From: Burkholderiales bacterium 8X
GTDB taxonomy: Bacteria; Pseudomonadota; Gammaproteobacteria; Burkholderiales; Burkholderiaceae_C
NCBI GenBank assembly: GCA_902506565.1
Contig: LR732703.1
Coordinates: forward strand, 248,689 to 312,688
Length of the DNA: 64,000 nt
Direction: 5' to 3'
The notes below the pieces were generated by a model. That model worked only from the letters and a program-made list of their open reading frames with translations. It was not told where the DNA came from and searched no databases. A program made the position numbers and the translations under genes. Within the stretch, counting starts at the first letter, position 1; each line of letters begins with the position of its first letter. Shown piece after piece: positions 54,965-64,000 of this stretch.

Positions 54965-55711
54965 ATGCCGATGAGCGGTTCGATGGCGAGCCCAACGGGT
55001 TCTGTCGATGGCAAGACGATTCGCGACCGCGTGCGTCCTGCGAGCCGGGCCGAGCTGGAAGACATCCCCTGGCTGCGCACCCTGACGCCGGCCGAGCGGC
55101 GCCGGGCCGAGGCGGCGCTGGTGGTCGGCGAGGCCGAACCCGGCGACCTGGTCTGCCGGATCGGACGCTCGCCGACCTACTGGTTCGGCGTGGTGCAGGG
55201 CTTGCTCAAGATGAGCAACGACAACTCGGACGGCACTTCGATGACCTACAGCGGGCTGCCGCCGGGCGGCTGGTTCGGCGAGGGCACGGCGCTCAAGCGC
55301 GAACCCTATCGCTACAACATCCAGGCGCTGCGCCGAAGCGTCGTGGCCGGCCTGCCGGTCGACGACTTCCATTGGCTGCTGGACCATTCGATCGGCTTCA
55401 ACCGCTTCGTGATGAACCAGCTGAACGAGCGACTCGCGCAGTTCATCGCGGCGCGGGAAGCCGACCGGCTCAACGATCCGGATGCGAGGGTGGCGCGCAA
55501 CCTGGCTGCCTTGTTCAACCCGGTGCTCTTTCCGGGCGTGGGGGAGTTGCTGCGCATCACCCAGCAGGAGCTGGCCTACCTGATCGGGCTTTCGCGCCAG
55601 CGGGTCAACGAGGCCCTGCAAACGCTGCAGGCACGGGGCGCCATTCGGGTGGAGTACGGCGGCCTGCGGGTGCTCGACCTGCAGGCCTTGCGCTCCGGCG
55701 CCGCGGCCTGA
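54965..55711 (+). CDS. Crp/Fnr-family transcriptional regulator
   Basis: 248-residue regulator. The N-terminal cyclic-nucleotide-binding-like beta-barrel (about 30-145) has GDLVCRIGRSPTYWFGVVQG and LPPGGWFGEGTALKREPYRY; the C-terminal helix-turn-helix has RITQQELAYLIGLSRQRVNE followed by LQTLQARGAIRVEYGGLRV. No N-terminal Cys cluster, so it is not an iron-sulfur FNR. CGGAG gives a ribosome site for ATG at 54965. Divergent from the acyl-CoA ligase/liv operon, it is the likely regulator of that operon. Confidence 0.9.
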   Translation: MPMSGSMASPTGSVDGKTIRDRVRPASRAELEDIPWLRTLTPAERRRAEAALVVGEAEPGDLVCRIGRSPTYWFGVVQGLLKMSNDNSDGTSMTYSGLPPGGWFGEGTALKREPYRYNIQALRRSVVAGLPVDDFHWLLDHSIGFNRFVMNQLNERLAQFIAAREADRLNDPDARVARNLAALFNPVLFPGVGELLRITQQELAYLIGLSRQRVNEALQTLQARGAIRVEYGGLRVLDLQALRSGAAA

Positions 55712-55739
55712 GCGAACGCCGAGTCGAGGCGAGGCGAAG

Positions 55740-56387
55740 TCAGGATGCCGGGCCGATCGCCGGCAGGGGGGCGCCATCGCTCCCGACCACCCGTTCGCGC
55801 ACCAGCTTGTCGACGGCGTAGGGCCGCAGGTACGCACTGGTTTCCTCGACCGGGCAGTGCAGCCAGTCGTCGACCCAGGCGTCTCGAAGGAAGACGACCC
55901 GGCGCTGGTCGGGATGATCTTGCGCGGGCAGCGTGAAGAGGGCGAAGCTCTCGACGCATTCGCCGAGCGGCGAGCGCCAGCCGTTCCAGAGGCCGGCCAG
56001 GGTGAGCGGTTCGCCGTCGGCACGGGTCACGCGCACCACTTCGCCTTCCTTGTCGCCTTGCCGCAGGATGGCGTCGGCCAGCACGACACAGCGGTGGCCG
56101 CGCTTCCAGGGTTGGTAGAAGTTGCGCTCGTTGGCGGCGGTTTCGCCGCGGGCTTCGTGCGTGTCGGGGACATCGGGCGATGGCGCGAAGAGCGGGATGA
56201 GTCCCCAGCGTCCCATCGCGGCCTCGAACCGAGCCGCGTTCAGGCTGCCCTGGCGGTCGCCACGCGGCCGACGAATGAAAAGGCCTTGCTCGCCCGGGCG
56301 GACCAAGCGCGGAGTCGGCGGGCAGGACAGCGAGAAGCGATCCTTGAAGTGATGCTGCTCGGCAATGGGCTCGTACGAAATGGGCAT
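55740..56387 (-). CDS. SRAP-like (YedK/HMCES family) protein without Cys2
   Basis: 215-residue protein resembling SRAP abasic-site crosslinkers: GRWGLIPLF, EARGETAANERNFYQPWKRG, LTLAGLWNGW and the Leu-Pro-Ala segment with a His before RRVVFL. Family members need Cys2 (MCGR start), an Asn in NAR and a Glu in FxEW. Here the start is MPISYEP, fixed by an in-frame TAA just upstream; NAR reads EAR and the Glu region reads ILRQ. It may be a non-catalytic paralogue or a divergent relative. Confidence 0.75.
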   Translation of the reverse strand: MPISYEPIAEQHHFKDRFSLSCPPTPRLVRPGEQGLFIRRPRGDRQGSLNAARFEAAMGRWGLIPLFAPSPDVPDTHEARGETAANERNFYQPWKRGHRCVVLADAILRQGDKEGEVVRVTRADGEPLTLAGLWNGWRSPLGECVESFALFTLPAQDHPDQRRVVFLRDAWVDDWLHCPVEETSAYLRPYAVDKLVRERVVGSDGAPLPAIGPAS

Positions 56388-56490
56388 CGGCGGACTTTAA
56401 GAATGCGAGTCGAGTTACGTCAATACAACGATAGGATTGATCGCAGCGCGGCGACGAGCCAACGCCATCACCCCTTCACGAACACCAAGC

Positions 56491-57252
56491 ATGCCTTCCA
56501 AGAACCTCGCGATCATCACTGGCGCTTCCCGCGGGTTGGGCCGTTCATTGGCCCACCAATTGTTGCAACCAGGTCTTCGGCTTCTCTGCATCTCGCGGCA
56601 GGCCGACTCCGAACTCGAAGCGCTCGCTAGCAAGGCCGGCACCGAGTTGACGCAGTGGCAGCAGGATCTGGCCGAGCCGGTGGTCGCGGCCCAACGGCTT
56701 TCCGATTGGCTCGCGGGCTTCGAAGCCGACGAATTCGAGCATGCGCTCCTCATCAACAACGCCGGCACGGTCGGCAACCCGAAGCCGCTTTCTGTGGCGC
56801 GAGCCGGCGATTTGTCGGTCGCGCTTCGGGTCGGACTCGAGGCGCCGATGCTGCTCTCTTCGGCTTTCCTGGCGGCGACCGGCTCCTGGAGCGCACGCCG
56901 CAAGGTGCTCAACATCTCGTCCGGCCTCGGGCGCAACGCCATGGCGAGCCAGGCGCCTTATTGCGCAGCCAAGGCCGGCATGGATCATTTCTCGCGCGCG
57001 GTCGCGCTGGAGGAAGCCCGGCTCTCGAACGGCGCGCGCATCGTCTCGCTGGCGCCAGGCGTGATCGATACCGACATGCAGGTCCAGCTTCGCGAAGCCG
57101 ACCCCGCCGGCTTTCCGGATCGCGGCATCTTCGAGAACCTGAAGGCAGGCGGCAAGCTCGACTCGCCCGATGCCGCCGCGGCCAAGGTGCTGGCCTATCT
57201 CGCTCGCGAGGACTACGGCAGCAAGCCGGTGGCGGACGTGCGGGACGCCTGA
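56491..57252 (+). CDS. Short-chain dehydrogenase/reductase
   Basis: 253-residue Rossmann-fold NAD(P)H-dependent oxidoreductase. Cofactor motif TGASRGLG (10-17), NNAG, active-site SSG and Tyr157-x3-Lys161 (YCAAK) are present, and LAPGVIDTDMQ is typical. Closest in style to sepiapterin/benzil reductase-type SDRs. The start at 56491 is chosen because the Rossmann beta-strand begins at residue 5. The substrate is unknown. Confidence 0.9.
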   Translation: MPSKNLAIITGASRGLGRSLAHQLLQPGLRLLCISRQADSELEALASKAGTELTQWQQDLAEPVVAAQRLSDWLAGFEADEFEHALLINNAGTVGNPKPLSVARAGDLSVALRVGLEAPMLLSSAFLAATGSWSARRKVLNISSGLGRNAMASQAPYCAAKAGMDHFSRAVALEEARLSNGARIVSLAPGVIDTDMQVQLREADPAGFPDRGIFENLKAGGKLDSPDAAAAKVLAYLAREDYGSKPVADVRDA

Positions 57253-57286
57253 GTCGAAGCCGGCCGGGTCCACCTTCGTCGCCGGT

Positions 57287-57547
57287 TCAGTGGATGGTCG
57301 GCGGGCCGTTTTCGCGCCCTGCCTGGTAGTAGTCGCCATGCGCCGGCTTGCGCTCCAAGGCGTTGCGCGAATCGGTGCGGCGCTGCAGGGCCTCGATGCC
57401 CGCCATCATGGCTGCGCCGTAGGTCGGCATCGGGCCGCCGGCGGCGTCGATCGGCCGGCACTCGCTGCCGTCCTGCTTCTGCAAGACCCAGTAGAAGTGG
57501 CCGGCGATCGGCTCGTCGACAACCAGTGCGATGGCTTCGTGTTCCAT
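57287..57547 (-). CDS. Small conserved-looking hypothetical protein
   Basis: 86-residue protein MEHEAIALVVDEPIAGHFYW, then WVLQKQDGSECRPIDAAGGP and MPTYGAAMMAGIEALQRRTD. The family is not recognised. GGGGAACATTCATC before the ATG includes a weak ribosome site. The composition is protein-like with a short beta then helix layout. Convergent with the SDR gene. Confidence 0.65.
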   Translation of the reverse strand: MEHEAIALVVDEPIAGHFYWVLQKQDGSECRPIDAAGGPMPTYGAAMMAGIEALQRRTDSRNALERKPAHGDYYQAGRENGPPTIH

Positions 57548-57789
57548 GATGAATGTTCCCCGGTGAGTTGAGCGATTTCTGAAGCGGGTTGTACGCAGGC
57601 CGGCCTCGAACACATAGCGACGAATTCACGGCACTCGCGAGGCTTGCTTTTTTTCGGGCCGGGCCGTGCGAAAGGTGGCAGCCGGAGCCTTGCGCGAGAG
57701 GCTTGCGGCAGCGGTTTCGCCTTTGAAGCGGGGCGGCGCGCAGTGGGCTATCGTCGGCATCTTCCCGTTCGCCAACACGCCACGTTTCC

Positions 57790-58557
57790 ATGCCCGACGC
57801 CGTCGATCCGATCCGACTCAACAAACGAATGGCCGAGCTCGGCCTGTGCTCGCGGCGCGAAGCGGACGACTGGATCGCGCAAGGCTGGGTCAAGGTGAAC
57901 GGCGTTCCGGCCGAGATGGGCGTCAAGGTCACGCCGGAGGACCGCATCGAGGTCGACCGCAAGGCGAGGGCGCAGCAGCAATCGCAGGTCACGATCCTGC
58001 TCAACAAGCCGATCGGCTACGTGAGCGGCCAGGCCGAGGACGGTCACGAGCCGGCGGTGGTGCTGGTCAACCCGCGCACCCACTGGCGGGAGGATTCGAG
58101 CGGGCAGCGCTTCTCGCCGCCGCAGTTGCGCGGGCTGGCGCCGGCGGGCCGGCTCGATATCGATTCGATCGGGCTCCTGGTGTTCACGCAGGACGGCCGC
58201 ATCGCCAAGCAGCTGATCGGCGAGCACTCGGAAATCGAGAAGGAATATCTGGTGCGGGTGTCGTACGGACCGGTCGCCCAGAACTCGCAGGCCGCCTTTC
58301 CGCGCGAACAGCTGGCGCGGCTTCGCCACGGCCTGAGCCTGGACGGGCAGCCGCTCAAGCCGGCGCAGGTCGATTGGCAGAACGCCGAACAGCTGCGCTT
58401 CGTGCTGACCGAAGGCAAGAAGCGGCAGATCCGCCGCATGTGCGAGCTGGTGGGCCTCAAGGTGGTCGGGCTCAAGCGCATCCGGATCGGTCGCGTGGTG
58501 CTGGGCAACCTGCCGGTCGGCCAGTGGCGCTACCTCGGCCCCGGCGAGCGCTTCTGA
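57790..58557 (+). CDS. RluF/RsuA-type rRNA pseudouridine synthase
   Basis: 255-residue RNA-modifying enzyme. An N-terminal S4 RNA-binding domain ([20 protein letters not shown]) precedes the catalytic domain with the Asp motif [33 protein letters not shown] and [18 protein letters not shown]. The KEYLV form and overall length favour the RluF branch (23S rRNA uridine 2604 in E. coli), but RluE/RsuA branches are close. It is upstream of htpG, which has its own heat-shock promoter. Confidence 0.88.
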   Translation: MPDAVDPIRLNKRMAELGLCSRREADDWIAQGWVKVNGVPAEMGVKVTPEDRIEVDRKARAQQQSQVTILLNKPIGYVSGQAEDGHEPAVVLVNPRTHWREDSSGQRFSPPQLRGLAPAGRLDIDSIGLLVFTQDGRIAKQLIGEHSEIEKEYLVRVSYGPVAQNSQAAFPREQLARLRHGLSLDGQPLKPAQVDWQNAEQLRFVLTEGKKRQIRRMCELVGLKVVGLKRIRIGRVVLGNLPVGQWRYLGPGERF

Positions 58558-58613
58558 AGGCTGCGGCCCGGGTTTTTTGCGATGCCTCGTGCAACGGCCC
58601 CAGGCTGCGGACT

Positions 58614-58642
58614 CTTGTAAAGTTCCGGCCGCCTCCCCATCT
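58614..58642 (+). promoter_or_regulatory. Sigma-32 (RpoH) heat-shock promoter of htpG
   Basis: CTTGTAAA, 13 bases, CCCCATCT. The RpoH consensus is CTTGAAA-N11-16-CCCCATNT; the -10 is a perfect match and the -35 nearly so. It ends 31 bases before the htpG ATG. Confidence 0.85.
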
Positions 58643-58673
58643 CGGGATCTCCTATTTTTCGTTGTCCTTTGCC

Positions 58674-60752
58674 ATGACCAACTCCAAAACCAAACGTCCG
58701 TTCCAGGCCGAGGTCGCCCAGCTGCTGCACCTGGTCACCCATTCGCTCTACTCGAACAAGGAAATCTTCTTGAGGGAGCTGATTTCGAATGCGTCGGATG
58801 CCTGCGACAAGCTGCGCTTCGAAGGCATCGACCGGCCCGAGTTGTTCGAGGATTCGCCCAACCTGGAAGTGCGGGTGTCCTTCGACAAGGCGGCCAAGAC
58901 GCTCACCATCGCCGACAACGGCATCGGCCTCAGCGAGCAGGAAGCCATCGACAACCTCGGCACGATCGCCAAGAGCGGCACCAAGGAATTCATGAGCAAG
59001 CTGTCGGGCGACCAGAAGGCCGACGCGCAACTGATCGGGCAGTTCGGCGTCGGCTTCTATTCCGGCTTCATCGTGGCCGACACCATCACGGTCGAATCGC
59101 GGCGCGCCGGCTTGCCCGCCAGCGAAGGCGTGCGCTGGGTCAGCGGCGGCGCCGGCGATTTCGAGGTGGACACCATCGAACGCCCGCAGCGTGGCACCAG
59201 CGTCACGCTGCACCTGCGGGACGATGCCGAGGAATACCTCAACGCCTGGAAGCTCAAGCAGGTGATCGGCAAGTACTCCGACCACATCTCGCTTCCCATC
59301 CTCATGGAGAAAGAGGAGTGGAAGGAAGGCGAGGACAACAAGGGCGGCGAGATGGTCAAGACCGGCGAATGGGAGCCGGTCAACCAGGCGAGCGCGCTCT
59401 GGAGCCGCCCCAAGAAAGACATCAGCGACGAGCAGTACGCCGAGTTCTACAAGAACATCAGCCACGACTACGAGGCGCCTCTTGCATGGAGCCACAACCG
59501 GGTCGAGGGCAACACCGAATACACGCAGCTGCTCTACATCCCGGCCAAGGCGCCGACGGATCTGTGGAACCGCGAGAAGAGCGCGGGCCTCAAGCTCTAC
59601 GTCAAGCGCGTCTTCATCATGGACGACGCCGAGGCGCTGTTGCCGAGCTACCTGCGCTTCGTCAAGGGCGTGATCGATTCGGCCGACCTGCCGCTCAACG
59701 TGAGCCGCGAGCTCTTGCAGGAAAGCCGCGACGTCAAGGCGATTCGCGAGGGCAGCACCCGCCGGGTCCTCGGCATGCTGGAAGACCTGGCCAAGAAGCA
59801 GAAGACCGATCCGGCGAGCACCGAGGGCAAGATCGATGTCGGTTCGGGCGAGTCGGTGCCGGCGCCGGAGCCCACCGCGAGCGGCGACAACCCTGCCGAA
59901 GCGAACGATGCGAGCGACGTGACGGACGTGGTCGACAAGAACGCTTCGGCGAAGCCGGCCGCCGAAGCCGCCGCCGAATACAGCGACGAATCGGGCAAGT
60001 ACGCCAAGTTCTACGCCGAGTTCGGCAGCGTGCTCAAGGAAGGCCTCGGCGAAGACTTCGGCCATCGCGAACGCATCGCCAAGCTGCTGCGCTTCGCGTC
60101 GAGCACCACCGACAGCGTGAGCGTGAGCTTCGCCGACTACAAGTCGCGCATGAAGGAAGGCCAGGACGCGATCTACTACATCACCGCCGACACCCAGGCC
60201 GCGGCCCGCAACAGCCCGCAGCTCGAGATCTTCAAGAAGAAGGGCATCGAGGTGCTGCTCATGACCGACCGCGTCGACGAGTGGGCGCTCAACTACCTGA
60301 CCGAATTCGACGGCACCCCGCTGCAGAGCGTGGCCAAGGGCGCGGTCGACCTGGGCAAGCTGCAGGACGAGTCCGAGAAGAAGGCGGCCGAGCAAGCGCA
60401 GGAAGCCTTCAAGCCGGTGCTCGAGCGCCTCAAGGAAGCGCTCAAGGACAAGGCCGAGGATGTACGCGTGACCACGCGCCTGGTCGACTCGCCCGCCTGC
60501 CTGGTGGTCAAGGACGGTGGCATGAGCACCCAGCTCGCCCGCATGCTGCGGCAGGCCGGACAGCCGGTGCCCGAAGTCAAGCCGGTGCTCGAAGTGAATG
60601 CCGAGCACGCGCTGGTGAAGAAGCTGGATGGCTCGGCGAACTTCGAAGACCTCGCGAACATCCTGTTCGACCAGGCCTTGCTGGCGGAGGGCGGGCTGCC
60701 GGCCGATCCGGCCGACTACGTGCGCCGGATCAACGCGTTGCTGGCTGCCTGA
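58674..60752 (+). CDS. htpG: Molecular chaperone HtpG (Hsp90)
   Basis: ATP-dependent chaperone dimer. The 692-residue protein has the GHKL ATPase domain ([56 protein letters not shown]), the middle domain and the C-terminal dimerisation domain. A disordered Ala/Asp/Glu/Pro-rich insertion of about 60 residues (about 377-437) interrupts the middle domain between MLEDLAKK and [10 protein letters not shown], making it longer than the usual 620-650. ATG at 58674 follows a sigma-32 promoter, so heat-shock control is expected. Confidence 0.97.
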   Translation: MTNSKTKRPFQAEVAQLLHLVTHSLYSNKEIFLRELISNASDACDKLRFEGIDRPELFEDSPNLEVRVSFDKAAKTLTIADNGIGLSEQEAIDNLGTIAKSGTKEFMSKLSGDQKADAQLIGQFGVGFYSGFIVADTITVESRRAGLPASEGVRWVSGGAGDFEVDTIERPQRGTSVTLHLRDDAEEYLNAWKLKQVIGKYSDHISLPILMEKEEWKEGEDNKGGEMVKTGEWEPVNQASALWSRPKKDISDEQYAEFYKNISHDYEAPLAWSHNRVEGNTEYTQLLYIPAKAPTDLWNREKSAGLKLYVKRVFIMDDAEALLPSYLRFVKGVIDSADLPLNVSRELLQESRDVKAIREGSTRRVLGMLEDLAKKQKTDPASTEGKIDVGSGESVPAPEPTASGDNPAEANDASDVTDVVDKNASAKPAAEAAAEYSDESGKYAKFYAEFGSVLKEGLGEDFGHRERIAKLLRFASSTTDSVSVSFADYKSRMKEGQDAIYYITADTQAAARNSPQLEIFKKKGIEVLLMTDRVDEWALNYLTEFDGTPLQSVAKGAVDLGKLQDESEKKAAEQAQEAFKPVLERLKEALKDKAEDVRVTTRLVDSPACLVVKDGGMSTQLARMLRQAGQPVPEVKPVLEVNAEHALVKKLDGSANFEDLANILFDQALLAEGGLPADPADYVRRINALLAA

Positions 60753-60756
60753 GCGA

Positions 60757-60790
60757 GGCGCCCCGGCGTCCCCGTCGATGACGGGGCGCC
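60757..60790. terminator. Possible hairpin terminator between htpG and srkA
   Basis: A 9-bp GC stem (GGCGCCCCG / CGGGGCGCC) with a 16-base loop just after the htpG stop, in the convergent gap. It lacks a T tail, so termination efficiency is uncertain. Confidence 0.45.
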
Positions 60791-60853
60791 GGCGCGGCGG
60801 CCGCAGCGCCGGCGGCGGCTTCAGGGGCAGCGGCGCCATCGGCGCCATCGCCA

Positions 60854-62032
60854 TCAGGCGCTGAGCGGCTCTTCCTGCATGGCTTCGGCCTGGTCCTGCA
60901 GCATCTGGATCTGGCCTTTCCAGTAGTCGCTGGATCCGAACCATGGAAAGTTGATCGGGAAGATCGGGTCTTGCCAGCGCCGTGCCAGCCAGGCGCTGTA
61001 GTGAATCAGCCGCAGCGTGCGAAGCGGCTCGATCAGCGCGAGCTCACGGCGATCGAACGAGCGGAACTGCTCGTAGCCGTCGAGCAGGCCGCTCAGCTGG
61101 CCGGTGCGCTGCGCGCGGTCGCCCGAGAGCAGCATCCACAGGTCCTGCACCGCGAAGCCGGTCCGGGCGTCGTCCAGGTCGACGAAGTGCGGGCCGCCCA
61201 TCGGCCGGTCGGTCGGGGTCCACAGGATGTTGCCGGGATGCACGTCGCCATGCAGGCGAAGCGCGCGTGGGCCCTGGTCGTCGCTGCCGCGGCTGGAGAT
61301 GTCGGCGTCGAAGTCGCCGGGTTGTTCTTCCCCAGCGTCGTCGTCTTCGATGTCCATGCCATCACCGTCGCGCCGATCGTCCTGCACGGCGCCCTGCACT
61401 TTCGCGAGCGGCGTCTCCGCGATCATCGCCAACGCCGCGTCGCAGGCGACCTGCCACTCCCGCTGGACGTCGAGCGGAACCTTGTCATTCTCCAGCAGCC
61501 AGTTGCGGGAGGCGATGCCGAAGCCGTGCAGGTCGAGCGCCGGGCGTGCGACGAAAGGCCGCCGCGCGCCGACCGAATGGATGCGTGCGATGAAGCGGCC
61601 GACCCATTCGAGCACCTCGAAGTCGTCCAGCTCGGGTGCCCGGCCTCCGCGGTAGGGGCTGACACTGAAGCGAAAGCCGCCGTGCTGGTGCAGGGTGCGG
61701 CCGTCGAAGGCGAGGGCGGGTACCGCCGGCACCTCTGCGGCGGCGAGTTCGGCGGCGAATGCGTGTTCCTCGAGGATCTCGGCATCGCTCCAGCGCTCGG
61801 GTCGGTAGAACTTGACCACCACCGCGCTGCGGTCCTCGAGGTGGACCTGGTAGACGCGGTTCTCGTAGGAGTTAAGTCCCATCAGCCGGCCGTCGCCATG
61901 CAGGCCGAGCGAGGCCAGCGCGTCGAGCACGACGTCGGGCGTGAGGTTCTCGTAGGGATGCGGGTCGTGTGGATCGCGCGGATCGCGGGAGTCGCGACCC
62001 GGCGAGGCGGGCGGCACTGGAGCTTGTGTCAT
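60854..62032 (-). CDS. srkA: Stress response kinase A (SrkA/YihE type)
   Basis: Ser/Thr kinase with an aminoglycoside-phosphotransferase-like fold that protects cells under stress in E. coli. The 392-residue protein has GLNSYENRVYQV, the catalytic motif LHGDVHPGNILW, the metal motif FVDLDDARTGFAVQDLW and the C-terminal LARRWQDPIFPINFPWFGSS. Two extensions relative to the E. coli protein: an Asp-Pro-Arg-rich N-terminal tail and an acidic insert of about 40 residues (about 214-254) just before the catalytic loop. Confidence 0.9.
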   Translation of the reverse strand: MTQAPVPPASPGRDSRDPRDPHDPHPYENLTPDVVLDALASLGLHGDGRLMGLNSYENRVYQVHLEDRSAVVVKFYRPERWSDAEILEEHAFAAELAAAEVPAVPALAFDGRTLHQHGGFRFSVSPYRGGRAPELDDFEVLEWVGRFIARIHSVGARRPFVARPALDLHGFGIASRNWLLENDKVPLDVQREWQVACDAALAMIAETPLAKVQGAVQDDRRDGDGMDIEDDDAGEEQPGDFDADISSRGSDDQGPRALRLHGDVHPGNILWTPTDRPMGGPHFVDLDDARTGFAVQDLWMLLSGDRAQRTGQLSGLLDGYEQFRSFDRRELALIEPLRTLRLIHYSAWLARRWQDPIFPINFPWFGSSDYWKGQIQMLQDQAEAMQEEPLSA

Positions 62033-62069
62033 CAGGCGATTGTCGTCACCTGCGGCCGCCGGCCATGGC

Positions 62070-62495
62070 TCAGACGATGGTCAGGTCGACCTCGATGTTG
62101 CCGCGGGTGGCATTGGAGTACGGGCAGACCTGATGGGCGGCGTCGACCAGCGTCTTCTTCTGCGCATCGTCGAGGCCGGGCAGGCTCACGGCCAGCTTGA
62201 CCGCGATGCCATAGGCCTTGCCGCCGTCGGTCGGGCCGAGCGAAACCTTGGCGTCCACCGAGACATCGTCCGGCACCTTGATCTCGATCTTCGGGCCGAC
62301 CGCCTTCATGGCGCCGATGAAGCAGGCCGAGTAGCCGACCGCGAACAGTTGCTCGGGATTGGTGCCGGGCTTGCCCGAGCCGGGCGAGCTGAGCTTGACG
62401 TCGAGCGCGCCATCGCTGGTCTTGCCCGCGCCGTCGCGGCCGCCGGTGGTGTGGGCTTCTGCGGTGTAGAGCACCTTGTCGAGTTGTTTGGTCAT
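62070..62495 (-). CDS. ohr: Organic hydroperoxide resistance protein (Ohr/OsmC family)
   Basis: Thiol peroxidase of 141 residues that reduces organic hydroperoxides. Both catalytic cysteines are present: Cys58 in AVGYSACF and Cys124 in HQVCPYSNATRGNIEV, the latter typical of Ohr rather than OsmC. An OhrR regulator gene is not adjacent. It lies 37 bases upstream of srkA in the same direction. Confidence 0.93.
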   Translation of the reverse strand: MTKQLDKVLYTAEAHTTGGRDGAGKTSDGALDVKLSSPGSGKPGTNPEQLFAVGYSACFIGAMKAVGPKIEIKVPDDVSVDAKVSLGPTDGGKAYGIAVKLAVSLPGLDDAQKKTLVDAAHQVCPYSNATRGNIEVDLTIV

Positions 62496-62622
62496 GAGGG
62501 TTCCTGTTGGAAAGGGTGGAGAAAGGTCGAGCAGAATCTAACGCACCACGGCAACCGGCGTGGGCGTCGGGTTGCTTGCCAAGCCGGAGCGGGAGCGGGA
62601 GCGGGAACCGGCGCGCGGTTCT

Positions 62623-63450
62623 TCAGCGGCCCTCGAAGCGCGCCGGCCGACGCTCGATGAAGGAGCGCACGCCTTCCGCCGCGTCCTCGCTTTGCGAAAG
62701 CCGCTGCTGCACCGAGATGAAATCCTGCACCGCGGCCAGCGGCCCCTCTTCGATCGCCTTGATCGCGTTCAGCCGGGTGGCGACCACCGCCAGCGGTGCC
62801 TGCGCGGCGATGCGTTCGGCGATAAGCAGCGCTTCCGCGAATTCGCGGCCGGCCGGAACGACCCGCTGCACGAAATGGAGGCGCAGCGCTTCGGCGCTGT
62901 CGAACTCGTCCGCCGTCAGCAGGTGCAGCATCGCGTTGCCGAAGCCGGCCCGCTCTGCCATTCGCAGCGTGGCGCCGCCGGTGGCCATGATGCCGCGCTG
63001 CACTTCCATCTGTGAGAAGCGGCAGTCGTCTGCCGCCACCACGATGTCCGCGCCCAGCATCAGCTCGATGCCGACCGTGAAGCAGATGCCCTTGACCGCG
63101 GCAACCATCGGCTTGGTGCGGCGCCGATAGTCCGGCAGCCCGAAATCATGCGGCTCCACCAGGCCCGGCGGGATCGCCTTCTCGCCGCGCTTCATGTACT
63201 CGGCCACCGCCGGCAGGTCGAGCCCGGCGGTGAAGTGGTCGCCGAAGGCATGCAGCAGGCCGACCCTGAGCGCCGGATCGTCGTCCAGCCGGGTGTAGGC
63301 CTCGGCCAGTTCGCGGAACATGCGCGGCGTCCAGCCGTTGCGCTTGGCCGGCCGGTTGATGCCGACCAGCAGCACGTGGCCGATCACCTGCGTATCGATG
63401 CAGCCTTCCGCCGGCGGCGAGCTGGCCTGGGGCAGCGCGGCGTCAGTCAT
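62623..63450 (-). CDS. Enoyl-CoA hydratase/isomerase family protein
   Basis: 275-residue crotonase-fold enzyme. Oxyanion-hole motifs are [20 protein letters not shown] and [20 protein letters not shown], with [20 protein letters not shown] after them. The start overlaps the stop of the dehydrogenase gene by 8 bases, so the pair is probably translated together for beta-oxidation of an unspecified acyl-CoA. Confidence 0.9.
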   Translation of the reverse strand: MTDAALPQASSPPAEGCIDTQVIGHVLLVGINRPAKRNGWTPRMFRELAEAYTRLDDDPALRVGLLHAFGDHFTAGLDLPAVAEYMKRGEKAIPPGLVEPHDFGLPDYRRRTKPMVAAVKGICFTVGIELMLGADIVVAADDCRFSQMEVQRGIMATGGATLRMAERAGFGNAMLHLLTADEFDSAEALRLHFVQRVVPAGREFAEALLIAERIAAQAPLAVVATRLNAIKAIEEGPLAAVQDFISVQQRLSQSEDAAEGVRSFIERRPARFEGR

Positions 63451-64000
63451 AGGCGTAGACGCCGCGTCCGGTCTTGCGGCCGAGCTGTCCGGCGGCGACC
63501 ATCTCCTTCAACAGGGGACAGGGCCGGTACTTGGAATCGCCGAACTGCTCGAGGTAGACCTCCATCACCGCCAGGCAGACATCGAGCCCGATCATGTCCG
63601 CGAGCTTGAGCGGGCCGATCGGATGGTTGCAGCCGAGCTGCATGCCGGCGTCGATGTCCTCGGCGGTGGCGAGCCCCTCGGCCAGCACGAAGAAAGCCTC
63701 GTTGATCATCGGGACCAGGATGCGATTCACCACGAAGCCGGGCGCGTTCTTGACAGTGATCGGCGACTTGCCGAGCCGGGTCGCCAGAGCCTTGACGGCT
63801 TCGTGCGTCGCATCGCTGGTGAGGTAGCCGCGGATGATCTCGACCAGCGCCATCATCGGCACCGGGTTGAAGAAGTGCATGCCGATGAAGCGGTCGGGAC
63901 GCGAGGTGGCGGCAGCGAGCTGCGTGATGGAGATCGACGAGGTGTTGGACGCGATGATGGTTTCGGGAGAGAGGAGCCCGTCGACCTGCTTCAGGATTTT
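63443..64000 (-). CDS. 3-hydroxyacyl-CoA dehydrogenase, N-terminus outside window
   Basis: NAD-dependent dehydrogenase; 185 residues are visible and the frame runs open through the right edge. The C-terminal part is diagnostic: [60 protein letters not shown] and a terminal [12 protein letters not shown]. The sequence resembles 3-hydroxybutyryl-CoA dehydrogenase (PaaH/Hbd). It overlaps the enoyl-CoA hydratase gene. Confidence 0.92.
   Translation of the reverse strand, partial: KILKQVDGLLSPETIIASNTSSISITQLAAATSRPDRFIGMHFFNPVPMMALVEIIRGYLTSDATHEAVKALATRLGKSPITVKNAPGFVVNRILVPMINEAFFVLAEGLATAEDIDAGMQLGCNHPIGPLKLADMIGLDVCLAVMEVYLEQFGDSKYRPCPLLKEMVAAGQLGRKTGRGVYAYD

Overview
The window is a high-GC bacterial chromosome segment with tightly packed operons. 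Gene content and protein style point to the Burkholderiales, most likely a Comamonadaceae member close to Variovorax. The reasons are flhDC-controlled peritrichous-type flagellar genes, Bug-family solute receptors, a DUF1840 gene, a CoA-dependent aromatic cluster and comamonad-like intergenic repeats. The genus is an inference from recognition; no database search was possible.

Layout. 1-3.6 kb: end of a large autotransporter. 3.7-24.1 kb: a flagellar island. flhD-flhC-motA-motB run leftward; fliC, fliD, fliS-fliT run rightward; fliE runs leftward and faces fliF-G-H-I-J-K and fliL-M-N-O-P-Q-R. Between fliT and fliE sits a foreign-looking two-gene cassette. One gene encodes a small Cys/His-rich protein and is broken by one missing base; its helix-turn-helix partner is intact, and a perfect palindrome lies upstream. 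24.1-25.9 kb: a small unknown gene and a NarL-type two-component pair. 25.9-32.9 kb: a MarR-controlled operon for CoA-dependent breakdown of anthranilate or salicylate. 33-35 kb: cyclopropane fatty acid synthase, DUF1840 and a small membrane protein, followed by a repeat-rich gene-free stretch. 35.6-39.9 kb: a 2-oxoacid dehydrogenase E1 alpha/beta pair between two Bug-type receptors. 40.2-46.4 kb: a hybrid sensor kinase, a deaminase plus FAD oxidase pair and a lipoprotein. 46.4-54.9 kb: a branched-chain-amino-acid-type ABC transporter between two acyl-CoA ligases, divergent from a Crp/Fnr regulator. 55.7-64 kb: housekeeping and stress genes (SRAP-like, SDR, pseudouridine synthase, htpG with a sigma-32 promoter, srkA, ohr), then an enoyl-CoA hydratase and a 3-hydroxyacyl-CoA dehydrogenase cut by the window edge.

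How it works together. FlhDC would switch on the basal-body operons; the fliF and fliL leaders share the 10-mer CGAATAATCG, which may be their -10 region. FliA (sigma-28) would then drive late genes: the fliS leader has a near-perfect sigma-28 promoter and fliC a weaker one. The aromatic operon activates its substrate to a CoA thioester, hydroxylates and reduces the ring with one fused enzyme, and finishes by beta-oxidation-like steps. Its MarR repressor probably binds a palindrome overlapping the -10 box. No tRNA, rRNA, CRISPR array, insertion sequence or integrase was seen.
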